From Symbiodinium natans (Eukaryota; Sar; Dinophyceae; Suessiales; Symbiodiniaceae): a DNA stretch of 64,000 nucleotides. Shown here in pieces: positions 1 to 9,830 of this stretch; within the stretch, counting starts at the first letter, position 1, and the number at the start of each line of letters is the position of its first letter. Below the pieces are notes generated by a model. The model was not told where the DNA came from. It ran no database searches and worked only from the letters and a program-made list of their open reading frames with translations. The DNA lies in contig CAJNDS010002115.1 of the NCBI GenBank assembly GCA_905221605.1, positions 375,501-439,500 on the forward strand, read 5' to 3'. The position numbers were made by a program, and so were the translations under genes.

Positions 1-144
1 GGTTAAACAACACATGTTATACCTTTGAGCTCTTGACCCGAATCTGCGCGAAGGTCGAAGCGTGGCAACTGACATCCGACCTCGCGGGTCGGGTAGAGCG
101 GCTGTTGAGTGCCGAGGACGGTGGTTGCAGAATTCTGCAAGAAG
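1..144 (+). CDS. Possible partial exon at left window edge
   Basis: The frame starting at base 3 is open to 146 and includes TFELLTRICAKVEAWQLTSD and VERLLSAEDGGCRILQE. It has amphipathic, protein-like composition and no simple repeats. Splicing from a GA at 145-146 to after CTGCAG (193-198) keeps the frame and gives ILQEDEDPRSMVDF. I do not recognise the family. The gene would extend left of the window. Confidence 0.4.
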
Positions 145-198
145 GATTAGGGTTTAGGGGAGGGGATGTTAGGCAGTGATAGCCTGGGTCTTCTGCAG

Positions 199-291
199 AT
201 GAGGATCCCCGGAGTATGGTTGATTTTGCCAGGGCTTCTGTTGTGGTTCAGCTGGGAACAAGGCGTCTGGAAGCGAGAATCATTTATGCAG
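199..291 (+). CDS. Possible exon following the edge exon
   Basis: Between CTGCAG and a GTTTGT donor at 292, this 93-bp segment reads DEDPRSMVDFARASVVVQLG, then TRRLEARIIYA, in phase with the preceding segment. The intervening 54 bp contains a short TTTAGGG stretch. Family unknown. A second open frame starting at the ATG at 199 encodes a hydrophobic peptide, so frame choice is uncertain. Confidence 0.38.
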
Positions 292-448
292 GTTTGTGCT
301 GTTCGAAGCCTCCTTGAGGGACCGGGTTTTGGGTTTCGGGTTTAGGGTTTCGGGTTTCAATCGCTTCCCATGCTGGAGGAGCTGCAGCGAGAGTTCGCCA
401 GCACCGCGGCTGTTGTTGAGCCAGAGTTGTTATTACTTTCGGCCTATA

Positions 449-556
449 CTTGGAGGTTCAGGGGTAGCTATAGGTAGGATTAAAATTTTAGTGTCTCTAC
501 TGACAACCTTGCTTAGGGTACTTACAAACCTAATTACAACTACCCATGGAACCTGT
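449..556. mobile_element. MITE-A copy (diverged)
   Basis: Starts TTGGAGGTTCAGGGGTAGCT and ends ACTACCCATGGAACCT. Member of the most abundant MITE family in the window. Confidence 0.65.
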
Positions 557-587
557 AGAGCCCACATGTTACGACGTCTTGCTGGAC

Positions 588-690
588 TTGGTAGCCCACT
601 GGTCCCCCCTTTTTGTCGGCTTTTTGGGTTCAAGGTTCCCATATAAAGAAACCGACCCAACAAAGGGTGCCCTTATAGTAACATGGTTGC
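588..690. mobile_element. MITE-F copy
   Basis: TTGGTAGCCC, a CCCCCTTT..TTGGTTC-type stretch and CTTATAAAG-type core are shared with 20674-20785. Length about 100 bp; no ORF. Confidence 0.5.
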
Positions 691-701
691 TGGGCTAACT
701 T

Positions 702-848
702 GTGGAGCGTGAGAGCCGAAATCCGGCTTCGAAGGTTTTGTGGGGGCTCATGGTGTGCAAGGACTCGTTTCTTCATGTCGTTGGGATCAACCTTACTCAC
801 AGGGCGCCCTTCGCAATCTTAGAGGGTGTGAAAAAGCCACCGGCTTTT
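702..848 (+). CDS. Coding-like island, function unknown
   Basis: An open stretch of 49 codons contains NPASKVLWGLMVCKDSFLHV and ends at TAG 849-851, immediately before G-strand heptamers. It lies just 3' of a MITE (588-690). No family is recognised and no strong splice sites were confirmed. Confidence 0.28.
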
Positions 849-1096
849 TAGGGTTTGGGGTTTCGGGTCTATAGGGGATTAAAGTAGGGTTTAGGGTTTA
901 GGGTGTCTCTCCCTCTCTCACCCCTACGTCGTGCGGGCTTCCTTTAAGCTGCAACACAGGAGAAGGCTGGTCTAGCACTCCAATGCATCTGGGAAGGTAT
1001 TTCCGAAACCTTAAGTGTTCAGAGAAGTCCCAACCCGAACTAACCCCCAAATCCGCCAAGGCTTAGACATGGACGATCCGGCACTTCTGTCGGTGC

Positions 1097-1495
1097 TTGC
1101 GTAGCAGAAAAAAAGAGAGCGCGGGGGGTGTGAGGCTTAGGGGTGTTTTGGGTTCAGCGTCTCGGGCGTGTCTGGCTCAAGATTTTGGCTACGAGGTTCC
1201 ACTTGACAACTTGTTGGTCCAGGTGGTACTTCGTCTGTCCCTTGTTCCTGGGATTGACACGGGGCAATTTGTCAATTGTGTCGAATGCTCGATGCATGCT
1301 ACCGGCAAGCTGGATGTGCCGAATGAGGCCCAGGACTACCCACGCGGTGCAATGCGCCTTCTGATCAATCCTGCGAAGTCTGTGTCGCTCCAGTGCCCCC
1401 CATTCCCATTTCAGCTGTATGAAGGGAGGATTACCCTAATTGCTTGCTGCCTCGTTTGTCGATATGCGCACCGTCGACGATTGCGGCACGAGTGA
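1097..1495 (+). CDS. 132-codon ORF, function unknown
   Basis: One of the few longer ORFs not made of simple repeat. Residues from about 25 onward look protein-like (FGYEVPLDNLLVQVVLRLSL, then Cys-rich segments). It ends at TGA 1493-1495. The same frame then continues through TRRRVQEQ, about 21 Glu codons encoded by the GGA microsatellite, and PTTIARLSQRRDEPDVSPTA before TAG. Either two exons with an unseen intron, a nonsense mutation, or chance. Confidence 0.33.
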   Translation: MRSRKKESAGGVRLRGVLGSASRACLAQDFGYEVPLDNLLVQVVLRLSLVPGIDTGQFVNCVECSMHATGKLDVPNEAQDYPRGAMRLLINPAKSVSLQCPPFPFQLYEGRITLIACCLVCRYAHRRRLRHE

Positions 1496-1515
1496 ACACG
1501 CAGACGGGTCCAGGA

Positions 1516-1582
1516 GCAGGAGGAGGAGGAGGAGGAGGAGGAGGAGGAGGAGGAGGAGGAGGAGGAGGAGGAGGAGGAGGAG
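1516..1582 (+). repeat. (GGA)n microsatellite
   Basis: About 21 GAG/GGA units. It can be read as a poly-Glu run on + or as poly-Ser, Pro or Leu runs on -; the antisense ORFs here are translations of the repeat. Confidence 0.95.
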
Positions 1583-1740
1583 CCCACAACAATAGCGCGG
1601 TTGAGCCAACGTCGTGATGAACCGGATGTTTCGCCCACAGCCTAGCAAGTTGACTTTGACGAAGTTCGGGGGCCGCCTTCTTGCAGCATGTCAAGACACG
1701 CTCCGCGTTCGGATGAGCTCAGCAGACTCGAAAACATGCT

Positions 1741-1866
1741 ACTTGAAGGTTCTTGGGTAGTTATAAGTAGCGGTATAAGTACCCTCAATGCGGGGAATAA
1801 CCGGTTATAGTCATAGTTACCATGCGTATAAACCCCACCTTTTTTCACTGCCTGTGAACCTCCAAG
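1741..1866. mobile_element. MITE-A copy (diverged)
   Basis: ACTTGAAGGTTCTTGGGTAG at the left and TGAACCTCCAAG at the right; the interior is diverged. A heptamer array begins 16 bp downstream. Confidence 0.6.
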
Positions 1867-1881
1867 CAGCCCTGAGCCCTA

Positions 1882-1974
1882 CACCCTAAACTTTAACCCT
1901 AAACCCTAAACCCTAAACCCCAAACCCTAAACCCTAAACCCTAAACCCTAAACCCTAAACCCTAAACCCTAAAC
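1882..1974 (-). repeat. Interstitial telomere-type array, CCCTAAA orientation
   Basis: About 13 heptamers, mostly perfect, with a CAAACCC variant. The strand given is that carrying TTTAGGG. A coding-like stretch (1975-2112) follows, then a G-strand array at 2114-2151. Confidence 0.95.
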
Positions 1975-2255
1975 CTCGAAGTAGAAGAGGGAACAGGGAC
2001 TCCTTCGCACGCGCTGCCAGGTTGCTGCTGCGTTTCGCCCCGAGGCGCCCTTTGCCGGCCCCCCTCCCGAGGCTTGGGCAGGGCTTGGCTACAAGGGCTT
2101 AGGGAGTCTACTGGGTTTAGGTTTAGGGTTTAGGGTTTAGGGTTTAGGGTTACGGATCTGGTCCAAGGTCCCTTTCTTTGTGTGCTCATGGCTGGGACAG
2201 GGTCGGGTTGGTCCTGTGGTTTCAAAATGGAGCATGTGCCAACCTTGTCATATTG

Positions 2256-2350
2256 AGGGGTCGGAATACTTACTAATGGAATTCCCTAATTGTCCCTATG
2301 TACCTATACGATAAAGAACCCAAAAACCCGATTCGAATCATTAAGGCCCC
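2256..2350. mobile_element. MITE-D family copy
   Basis: GGGGTCGGAATACTTACTAA and ATTAAGGCCCCT match 32549-32652. Related pieces in either orientation are at 29780-29858, 30107-30190, 32386-32476 and 37015-37080. Confidence 0.6.
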
Positions 2351-3179
2351 TGTTTTAGAGTTCAGCTTCGAGGGGCATGGCCGGCTTAGGTACTGCAGGG
2401 GGAGTCTGGGATCTTTGAACGATGATGGTCGAGGGGATTAGGTTCCGAGTTTCAGGTTTGAGGGTTCAGGGTTTAGGGCTGCAATCGGTTTAGCTGTTTG
2501 GGCAAGACAGCTCTGATCTCTTAGGTGCTGAAGTTTGATGAAGGGAAGTTTGATGAAGGGGCCTGCGGGGGGTTTTCGCATGAAGGGGTTCAGATACACG
2601 AAGGGCTTTAAGGGTTTGAGGCGTTGACGGCCACGGGACCAGAACGATCCTCCACACGACGAGTGAATGGCTTGACCAACCCCCCCCCCCCCACCCTCTA
2701 CATGAAGGGTAACATAATTATCCTTCGCAGACGGCCAACCCCAGTTAAGGCACTGGGACCTCCACGGTTGTCCTTCGCAGCAGCTGTCTTTTGGGCCCCG
2801 TGGCGTTTAGTGTGTTGGGATTTTCGGGGGCTTGGGTGCTTTCTTGGTAGGGACTTCGGAGCTTACAGGGTTTGTGGTTTTGACCGTTGCAAGCCGGTGG
2901 TCCAAGTGCAACTATTCCCAAGTGCACCGCCTCCCTCCCTCCCTCAACTAGGGCGGCCCCAGACGCTAAACCCTTTTGCATCACAGGACAGTTTGAGCGT
3001 TGGAACTCACAAGACTCAGAGAAGTTTCGAAGACTTGCCATGTTCAGGGTTCAACGCTGGGCCTCTCTATAGTACATATAGTATAGGGAGTGGAGTCGTG
3101 TCGCGCACGTAACTGTTGAGAGCAGCCCTGGGCTCGGGCAAACTGCCCAGTGAGACAGGTTGGAGTTCGGAGGAGCCGA

Positions 3180-3357
3180 AACCCTAAACCCTAAACCCCA
3201 AACCCCAAACCCCAAAGCCTAAACCCTAAACCCCAAACCCTAAACCCTAAACCCTAAACCCTAAACCCTAAACCCTAAACCCTAAACCCTAAACCCTAAA
3301 CCCTAAACCCTAAACCCTAAACCCTAAACCCTAAACCCTAGCCCTAAACCCTAAACC
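3180..3357 (-). repeat. Long interstitial telomere-type array, CCCTAAA
   Basis: About 25 heptamers over 178 bp, with a near-perfect core from about 3236 to 3340 and degenerate edges, suggesting an expanding core. Confidence 0.96.
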
Positions 3358-4405
3358 GTGAGAGCCGCAGCTTAGCCGGCTTCAAGCTTTGAGTTTCACT
3401 GCTTGCACCATGCCGCAAGCTGGACAAGCTCGTCGTGATGTCTGGAGGCTGGGCCTCAACATGTGCAAGGGGAGCCCGCCCAGAAGCCCCCATCATTGGG
3501 AAACAGAACCTTGTAAGCTAGGCGGGAGGGAGGGGGGGGCGGGAGGAGTGTGAATGCAGGTATGATATGCCTCAGACAAAGTCATGCTTTTGAGTTCGCT
3601 TGCTCCTCCGCTATGGTGGAGCTGTAGGGTTCATTCCCCCAGTGCTGTGACCCAAAGAAAGATGCTGGAAAGAAGGACGACACCGTGGCGAGATGTGACA
3701 CTCTAGAAGTTGTATCTCATGCGAAATTTAGATACGACCACATGAAAAAACAACAGGAGCCAGTGCCTTCATGCGACCTAACATTGCCCTCAAGACTGGG
3801 TTTAGGGTTTAGGGTTCAGGGTTTAGGGCTGACTATCTACCGCGCACGCCTCTTCTCCAGGCGCACAGAAGCCTTGGTGTTGGCCTGCGCGGCCCTTGGC
3901 GCCGGCCTGGCATCCTCAGGCAGCCCTTTTGCTCACCCCTAGAGGGCCCTAGCCCGGGACTTGAGTGGATTTAGAAGAAGCTTTAAATTTCGATGGGTCC
4001 TAATCCCTAAAAACCCTTCATAGCCCATGGAAGTTTAGATTTTTTATAGGGTTTAGGGCCCCCAAATCCCCCCCAGGGGATGTGATCTAAGGAGTGGCCA
4101 GTAACCCTAAGCTTCAAGGAACCCCGGTCCAGAAAGCCCCCAGGCCTCTTAGCAATACTTTCTAGCCATTCTGTACATAAACTCTGTCCCCCTTGGGAAT
4201 ATTTTTCGTTCTTGTATATATAACACCCAAGAGGATATTAAACAGTTTTTTTTATTAAGGTTCTAAGGGGAGCATAGTGAAGGCAACAGCTTCCTTTCAG
4301 GTGGAGACCTGCCCATGAAGTGAACCCCACCATCCCCCACCAGAAAAAATACAACCTTAGAAGCCCTTAGACCATTTGCTCCTCCTAAACCCTAATTCAT
4401 AATCC

Positions 4406-4571
4406 CCAAACCCTAAACCCTGAACCCTAAACCCTAAACCCCTAAACCCCTAAACCCCTAAACCCCTAAACCCCTAAACCCCTAAACCCCTAAACCCCTA
4501 AACCCCTAAACCCCTAAACCCTAAACCCTAAACCCTAAACCCTAAACCCTGAACCCTAAACCCTAAACCCT
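4406..4571 (-). repeat. Heptamer array with an internal octamer block
   Basis: CCCTAAA units flank about ten CCCCTAAA octamers (about 4436-4515). A single unit variant spread locally, so the array grew by tandem duplication or slippage rather than by telomerase addition alone. Confidence 0.95.
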
Positions 4572-4652
4572 GTTCCAGGGGCACCTTTATGGTTCCAGCA
4601 GAGCACCGCGAAGAAGCTCCGGCATCGACCCAAGGAGGACGCTAGAGCATGT

Positions 4653-4777
4653 GGGGGGGGGGGGGGTAGGGTTTAGGGTTTAGGGTTTGGGGTTTGGGGT
4701 TTGGGGTTTTGGGGTTTTGGGGTTCCGGGTTTAGGGTTCAGGGTTTAGGGGTTAGGGTTAGGGTTTAGGGTTTGGGG
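4653..4777 (+). repeat. Poly-G tract followed by TTTAGGG/TTTGGGG array
   Basis: Fourteen G then a TTTAGGG array with TTTGGGG and TTTTGGGG variants. It faces away from the C-strand array at 4406-4571, with an 80-bp island between. Confidence 0.93.
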
Positions 4778-4781
4778 TTTT

Positions 4782-4920
4782 ACTTGGAAGCCCTTTTGAC
4801 TTATCAAGTCTACTGCTTGGGTTCAGGGTTTAGGGTTTAGAGTAGAGTGCAGCCCTCTAAGAATCCCCCATAACCCAACTTACTAGCCCTACTTACTAGG
4901 TCAAAAGGGCTTCCAAGTAG
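4782..4920. mobile_element. MITE-like element with 19-bp inverted ends
   Basis: ACTTGGAAGCCCTTTTGAC at the left end is exactly inverted at about 4898-4916. The interior holds short heptamer stretches. No coding capacity. Confidence 0.7.
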
Positions 4921-5414
4921 GGTTTGCGAAAGGGTTGGCAGCTTGTTGGCTTCCTGGCTTAGGGTTTCAGTCTTTGTTGGATTTAGGGATCACGGGCTTG
5001 GGGCTCAAAGGCGGCGAGGTTTTTATTATATGTTTTCCATGTTGTTTCGCGTTGCTAGGGGTGACGAGATGAAACGAAGCTGAGCATGAACGGGCGAAAA
5101 CAAGGTGTCTGTGCCAGGGGCGTCTTAAAGTTGTTTTTTTGTGATTCTGGATGTGTTGAGAAGAAAAAGCAGCTTGGGCCTATCTAGAGGCAAGTGAGCC
5201 GGAGGTTGGGATTGGCTTAGGATGAGGTATGAGGGAGGACAATTTGCCAGGTCAGCTTCTCATGTGAGGTGTACTTGAGGCGTAGAATTCGTGGCGAAGG
5301 GTTCACTTCTTTGATACGACTTGGGGACTACTACATGGAGGTTTACAAAATTAGGAGTACCTTACTGGGGTCCTCATTTTGAGGGGATCCTACTATTTGG
5401 TCGGAAAAAATATT

Positions 5415-5448
5415 GGGGTTTAGGGTTTCGGGTTTAACCCTAAACCCT
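5415..5448. repeat. Head-to-head heptamer junction
   Basis: TTTAGGGTTTCGGGTTT runs directly into AACCCTAAACCCT, so G-strand heptamers meet C-strand heptamers with no spacer. A MITE-B remnant (about 5340-5414) lies directly upstream. Confidence 0.85.
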
Positions 5449-5467
5449 ACTACACATCAGGGTTTTA

Positions 5468-5818
5468 GTGATGTCTCGAGCTGGTGAGCTGTCCAATGAA
5501 CCCCTAAACCTCGCTGTAGATCGTAGTCTCGGGGACTTACTATACAGGGAGATTGGTTTGGGATGTAGGAGGATTGGTGCCAGGTCCTTGCGGCTTGCTG
5601 ATAGACTGTTGGGCTTACCTGCAGCACAACTGCACTTAGGAGGCACTCAACACCTAACAGACTTAACACTCAAGTCTGCACCCTCCCGAAGCCCAAAACC
5701 CCGAGCTTTTCAGACCTCAGCCGATGGCCCCTTTCCAGAGGAAATGCTTCTGCATAGCCTTGCAGAGATGCTCATGCCGGAGGATTCGCAGGGTTTTCGG
5801 CTGACCTTTAGGGTGTGA
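5468..5818 (+). CDS. 116-codon ORF, function unknown
   Basis: An uninterrupted ORF whose C-terminal part reads ADGPFPEEMLLHSLAEMLMP. It begins about 20 bp after a head-to-head heptamer junction (5415-5448). An antisense ORF overlaps its 3' end (5717-6112), so strand is not certain. No family recognised. Confidence 0.28.
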   Translation: MMSRAGELSNEPLNLAVDRSLGDLLYREIGLGCRRIGARSLRLADRLLGLPAAQLHLGGTQHLTDLTLKSAPSRSPKPRAFQTSADGPFPEEMLLHSLAEMLMPEDSQGFRLTFRV

Positions 5819-6223
5819 GTGGGGTTTTCTATCCCGCGGTCCTTGCCAGAAAAGCTGCAATTCCCCAGGGAATCCACCCCCCACAAGAACTCGGTACCCC
5901 AAAGTCCTAAACAAAACGCCTTGAGCTGTTGATCCAGTCAGGGGTCTTTCGGATTGCCTTTCTTGCCAGGTTCGGTGCATACTTGAGCTTGTTTTGTCAA
6001 AAGAACCCCAAGACAAGCTAGGCAGGACGCTCGGAGTTGCTTCTCTGTGTCCGTGAAATATCTCTTGTAGAACTTCCGGCGTCGGTGCTGGGTATGTCCG
6101 CTGACTCTGCATGGATGCTTTTCCGGTAGCTCAGAAGCTACAGAGACCCGCATAAGTAGCAAGCCCTTGATTGCATCCATAATATTTATGTCGAACTACA
6201 TCGTGCAAGTGCAAACATCTTAG

Positions 6224-6346
6224 CAAAAATCATGCGGCGGCGAAGCTGGGTCCGTCAGAAGCAGGAGCCTCGTGCACATGCTTTCAACGATCGCCCAGTA
6301 AGGCGCACATCGCAAACAGCAGCCGAAGAGAAAAAACAGGTTCTGC
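6224..6346 (+). CDS. Coding-like island, basic
   Basis: After an acceptor-like CATCTTAG, a frame reads KIMRRRSWVRQKQEPRAHAF and continues to AAEEKKQ before a GT at about 6343. It is Arg/Gln-rich and not recognised. The antisense strand also has an ORF here (6220-6423), so it is weakly supported. Confidence 0.25.
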
Positions 6347-6449
6347 TGCCCTAAAGACATGGGCATAGGGTTTCGATCTGTTGTCATCTGAGCTAAGCCC
6401 TGTAGCCATACTTGGAGGTTCATGGTACTTATTTACCAATTATAACCTT

Positions 6450-6545
6450 TGTCATAGTTGGGTACCATTTTACAGGCTTAAGGGTACTTAAACCCTATAA
6501 GGAATAAACATTTAAACCTTTAATCTTATCCCAACCATGAGCTAG
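6450..6545. mobile_element. MITE-E family copy
   Basis: GTCATAGTTGGGTACCATTT at the left, TCCCAACCATGAGCTAG at the right. Other copies: 28030-28122, 34960-35054, 49668-49764. Confidence 0.65.
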
Positions 6546-6799
6546 TAAAAGCGCTTATAACTGTACTGATAGCCATATCCCCAAATGTCCTCACTGAGCA
6601 CCGCTGGAGGAGCCAGCTGAAGACCTCGTCCGTGAGTTTTCGGCACAGTCTGAGGCGCCTGCGTGCCTTGCTGGGTTGAGCGTTCGAGTTCTGTCCGCCT
6701 TTTTTTGGGGAAGTGGGTCTTTGGCTTCAGGGCTTTGGGCGCTGGGCTGTTAAGCTAAATTTAAAGTGTCGAGTTTCCATATTGGGGCTGAAGGCTTCG

Positions 6800-6920
6800 G
6801 ACTCAAGGCTTGCCAAGGGTATCAAGGGTAACTAGGACGAGGCGAGGTGCCGACCCCACCCGCGCGCGCGCGCGCGCACGCGCGCAGGTTCCGAGGCAAA
6901 GGCCTCGGAGTGTCCGGCAG
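6800..6920 (+). CDS. Coding-like segment ending at a consensus donor
   Basis: The segment reads VPRQRPRSVRQ up to CAG at 6918-6920. It is followed by GTGAGT, a textbook 5' splice site. A CG-dinucleotide run (6861-6890) precedes it and ends in CGCGCAG, which could act as acceptor. Function unknown. Confidence 0.27.
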
Positions 6921-7305
6921 GTGAGTGAACCAAGAGCACTCCCCCCTGCGCTGGCAACGTATGGTGTGCCTCAGCTCGTACCATTGGCAACCGTAACGGC
7001 TTTGGAGGGTAGTTTTGTGTTTGGCTGAACAGTGTCTGAATAAGCTGTTGGGCAGACCGCAGCCCAAAGGCATTGCGACAGGCAACATCGAGACATGTTG
7101 CATCAGAGTATCTCTCTCACATATTCCGCCGAACAATCACGCACACTAAAGTCTCTTGCATACATGTTTTGTCAGTTGAATTGCGGGGCGGACACTGAGC
7201 TACGGGTGAACATGGGACAGCCTCTTACTGCAACCTTTTCCTTCAACAGAAGGTACGTCCGCCACGCACAAAACGTGGGTCACCAGGAGCAGGGGGGTTA
7301 CGACC

Positions 7306-7725
7306 ATGATACTCTGCCCATGCCCAAAACACTGCCATTTACTGACAGTTCTGGAACAAGACACGCTGTCACAAGTCTTTTGTGCACATGCCCACAACGC
7401 CGGACTGTTTCACGTTTTTGCCGAAAATAAACACGCTGCAGAAGAATGTTTGATGTTATTGCAACCAGACGCACTGTCACAAGTGTTCATGCCGTTTGCG
7501 AACATGCCCAAAACACTGCTATTTGCAGCCGTTTTGCCTCTTCCTACAGCAAAGAAGGCCCGGGCACAAATCATGTGGCCGAAAAAAAAACTACCACCGG
7601 TTCTAAAACAGAACCTTGCCCGCAGCTGTTTCGTGGCACGTTTTGTATCTGGTTTTGCAAGACACCGCATAGACGTGCAAACTAGTGCAAGTGTTGCCTC
7701 AAGCAAACATTCATGCCTACTCTAG
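7306..7725 (+). CDS. 139-codon ORF with imperfect internal repeats
   Basis: The ORF contains two related segments, LEQDTLSQVF and LQPDALSQVF, each followed by a variant of AHAHN or FANMPK. Related DNA motifs (ATGCCCAAAACACTGC) recur at about 7320 and 7505, so part of the ORF arose by duplication. A Lys-rich stretch follows at about residues 80-95. No known domain is recognised. Other frames are also partly open, so coding status is uncertain. Confidence 0.3.
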   Translation: MILCPCPKHCHLLTVLEQDTLSQVFCAHAHNAGLFHVFAENKHAAEECLMLLQPDALSQVFMPFANMPKTLLFAAVLPLPTAKKARAQIMWPKKKLPPVLKQNLARSCFVARFVSGFARHRIDVQTSASVASSKHSCLL

Positions 7726-7871
7726 CAAGCCGTCTGCAATATCATTGGGTGCCGAAACCTCTGCGCCTGCCAATGAACTTGATACGTGGTGATGCATGTA
7801 CAAACCCTCTCCGACCCTCTCCAAGTTCAAGATTTACTAGTCCCACCCAGATCTGAGCACTCGCATCAAAG

Positions 7872-8291
7872 TTGCGCGGCAAACGTGGGGGACGTACCCT
7901 AGATTTGAGGCCTCTGTTTTGGTGTTTTTTAGGTATCCCTAAATCCTCACCCGCTGGCGCCATTGGGTTTGCACCTCGGGTTTTGGCCCAATCTCAGGGT
8001 CCGGCAAAGCAGGGGGAGTACATGGCTTACACTCCTTCACTTTGCAGGGCATTCTCAAACGGGTTGCCTTTTGGCACTGCTTCTGGGGGAACCCATGCAT
8101 GTTCAAGGGCTATAGGGTTGAAGCTTTTTGAGGTGCTTGAGGACAAGGACGCAGCGCTTTTCGTGCCTCGACCTGGTTTTGCGTTGCTTCCGCCGACGCA
8201 TGCATGTCGAACTATTTCATTGCACTTTCCCATAGGTCTACCGCACAGAGTCCCCAAAAGGGGTGCAAGCCTACAGAAACGACCAAAATAA
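7872..8291 (+). CDS. 139-codon ORF, function unknown
   Basis: One of the more protein-like long ORFs (AGAIGFAPRVLAQSQGPAKQ, then GLKLFEVLEDKDAALFV). A partial antisense ORF exists. It is followed by a MITE-B copy at about 8412-8510. No domain recognised. Confidence 0.32.
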   Translation: MRGKRGGRTLDLRPLFWCFLGIPKSSPAGAIGFAPRVLAQSQGPAKQGEYMAYTPSLCRAFSNGLPFGTASGGTHACSRAIGLKLFEVLEDKDAALFVPRPGFALLPPTHACRTISLHFPIGLPHRVPKRGASLQKRPK

Positions 8292-8411
8292 GATTGAATT
8301 TGACAAAGCCAGCACCAGAACGATCACGCCGGTCACTCCCTGGCACCTCTACCCCAGGATACCCATGGCTGGTTCGGAACATCAATATGGGGGTTTGCGA
8401 TATCTGATATC

Positions 8412-8512
8412 TGGGGTACCTCAATTGGGATCCTTATTATCATGGGACCCTACTATTTGGGTAATTGGGGGTCCCTCATTATCGTACACCCCCCATATCA
8501 GGAAACTCAGGG
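8412..8512. mobile_element. MITE-B family copy
   Basis: Contains GGGACCCTACTATTTGGG and GGGGTCCCTCATTATCG, shared with copies at 5340-5414, 29958-29995 (fragment) and 34013-34165. No ORF. Ends are imperfect. Confidence 0.5.
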
Positions 8513-8544
8513 GAGGGCCTGACCCACACGCCATGTTCCCTTAG

Positions 8545-8747
8545 AGGGCTTCTTCCTGGGCCCTGCAAAGGTTGACTATGATGGTTCTCCTTCACACCTG
8601 CAGCCTGCGGGGAAGGCCGCCGACGTTGCGAAGACAGACGCTGGGCAAGCGATCGGGAGAGAAGTGTTCTCTACTAGCACGCCGAACCGGCAGCCTGAAA
8701 GCCCCAAGAACGATGCTCCCCAAGACCGTTGTATAAACCTTAGCTGA
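8545..8747 (+). CDS. Coding-like island, low-complexity hydrophilic
   Basis: A 67-codon open frame lacking an ATG reads LEGFFLGPAKVDYDGSPSHL, then a Pro/Asp/Lys-rich stretch to TGA 8745-8747. The following 105 bp is open in all three + frames because it is poor in T, and contains AAAGTAAGTC at about 8849-8858, a good donor. Function unknown. Confidence 0.28.
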
Positions 8748-9261
8748 GCCCAGAGCCGGAACAAGTCCCAACAACGCCCAAACAGCAGAACCTCGAGAAC
8801 AAAGAGAGACCCTTCAAGTTCTCACCCATACCAACGGAAGCCACAAACAAAGTAAGTCCAAAGCAGCCCGAAAAAAAGAACTCAACAGACCCCTTAAACC
8901 TACGGGCTCATCGAGATGAGCATGCTGGTCAAGGTTTAGGGTTTAGGGATTAGGGATTAGGGGGGGATGCTTGGAGTGTTGATATGGCTAAACGGCTTAG
9001 TTGGGGGGTGGAGTTCTAGCGTGTTTTCAGGCTTCAAAGGCACAAAAAAAAGAAGCTTTCGGTAGCTCAAGCCACCAAAACCCTAGACCCTAGACCCTAA
9101 ACCCTAAACCCCACTTTCCCCCACAAGCCCGAGCATCAAAGCTGGTTTGCTTGGCGTTTGGGGCTTCGCTGCCAAAGGTCGCCCATGCCTCCGGCCCTTG
9201 GGTTTAGGGTTTAGGGTTTAGGGTTTATGGGGTTTAGGGTTTAGGGTTCACCTCCAACCCC

Positions 9262-9390
9262 ATGGGTTGCAAATCCAGTATCCTTTCGCCCCCAAGCCCG
9301 AAACAACCGAAGCAACTACAGCGACAAAAAGACTGGAACTACGGTAGGGCAGCGCTTGGAGCAATCGCTCTGTGTAATCTGCAGCCCTGA
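9262..9390 (+). CDS. Small ORF starting MGCKSS
   Basis: A 42-codon ORF from ATG 9262 to TGA 9388 reads MGCKSSILSPPSPKQPKQ at its start. Met-Gly-Cys followed by Ser at position 5 or 6 is the usual pattern for N-myristoylation and palmitoylation. It lies directly after a G-strand array. It may be the first exon of a membrane-anchored protein, or chance. Confidence 0.25.
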   Translation: MGCKSSILSPPSPKQPKQLQRQKDWNYGRAALGAIALCNLQP

Positions 9391-9399
9391 GAAACACTG

Positions 9400-9550
9400 G
9401 GCTTTGGAGTGCTAGACTTTAATATTTTTGTTGGTTCTGGGTTCCAATTATAGCACTTATACCTAAATAGTATATTTCTGGAGTACTACACTTTAGTTTT
9501 TTTGTTGGTTCTGGGTTCCCAATTATAGCACTTCTACCTAAATGGTATAT
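9400..9550. repeat. Tandem duplication of a 73-75 bp unit
   Basis: Two copies share TTTTTGTTGGTTCTGGGTTC and TTATAGCACTT, diverged by a few substitutions and a one-base indel. AT-rich, non-coding. Confidence 0.85.
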
Positions 9551-9689
9551 ACCCTTTTTCTTCCCAGGGTCCTACTCCAGAGGTAGGAAAGGAGCATCCT
9601 GAGCACCGGAGACCTCTCCCGTAGCCTTGCTGAGAGCGCGTGAGTCGAAGCTCAAGGGGCTCAAGGGTAACCTGGGGGCTAGATAGGTA

Positions 9690-9830
9690 TATAGGGACTA
9701 TAATATAACATATATATATATAAATACAATATATATGTATATATATATATATGTTATGGATAGGGGAATAAGATGAAGGGTCCCTTCTAGGGGTCCCTCC
9801 TTATACCCCTTAAAGAAGCCCGGAGCTCAG
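9690..9830. repeat. AT-rich palindrome with (TA)n
   Basis: ATAACATATATATATATA and its inverse flank a short loop near 9720-9760. The surrounding GGGACTATAATAT and AAGGGTCCC sequences suggest a small MITE-like element. Confidence 0.45.

Noticed and set aside
2624-3112. 162-codon + ORF
   Set aside because: It has a poly-Pro run from a C tract, mixed composition, and an overlapping antisense ORF; nothing supports coding.
3180-3357. True chromosome end
   Set aside because: Arrays occur in both orientations dozens of times with ordinary sequence on both sides, so they are interstitial.
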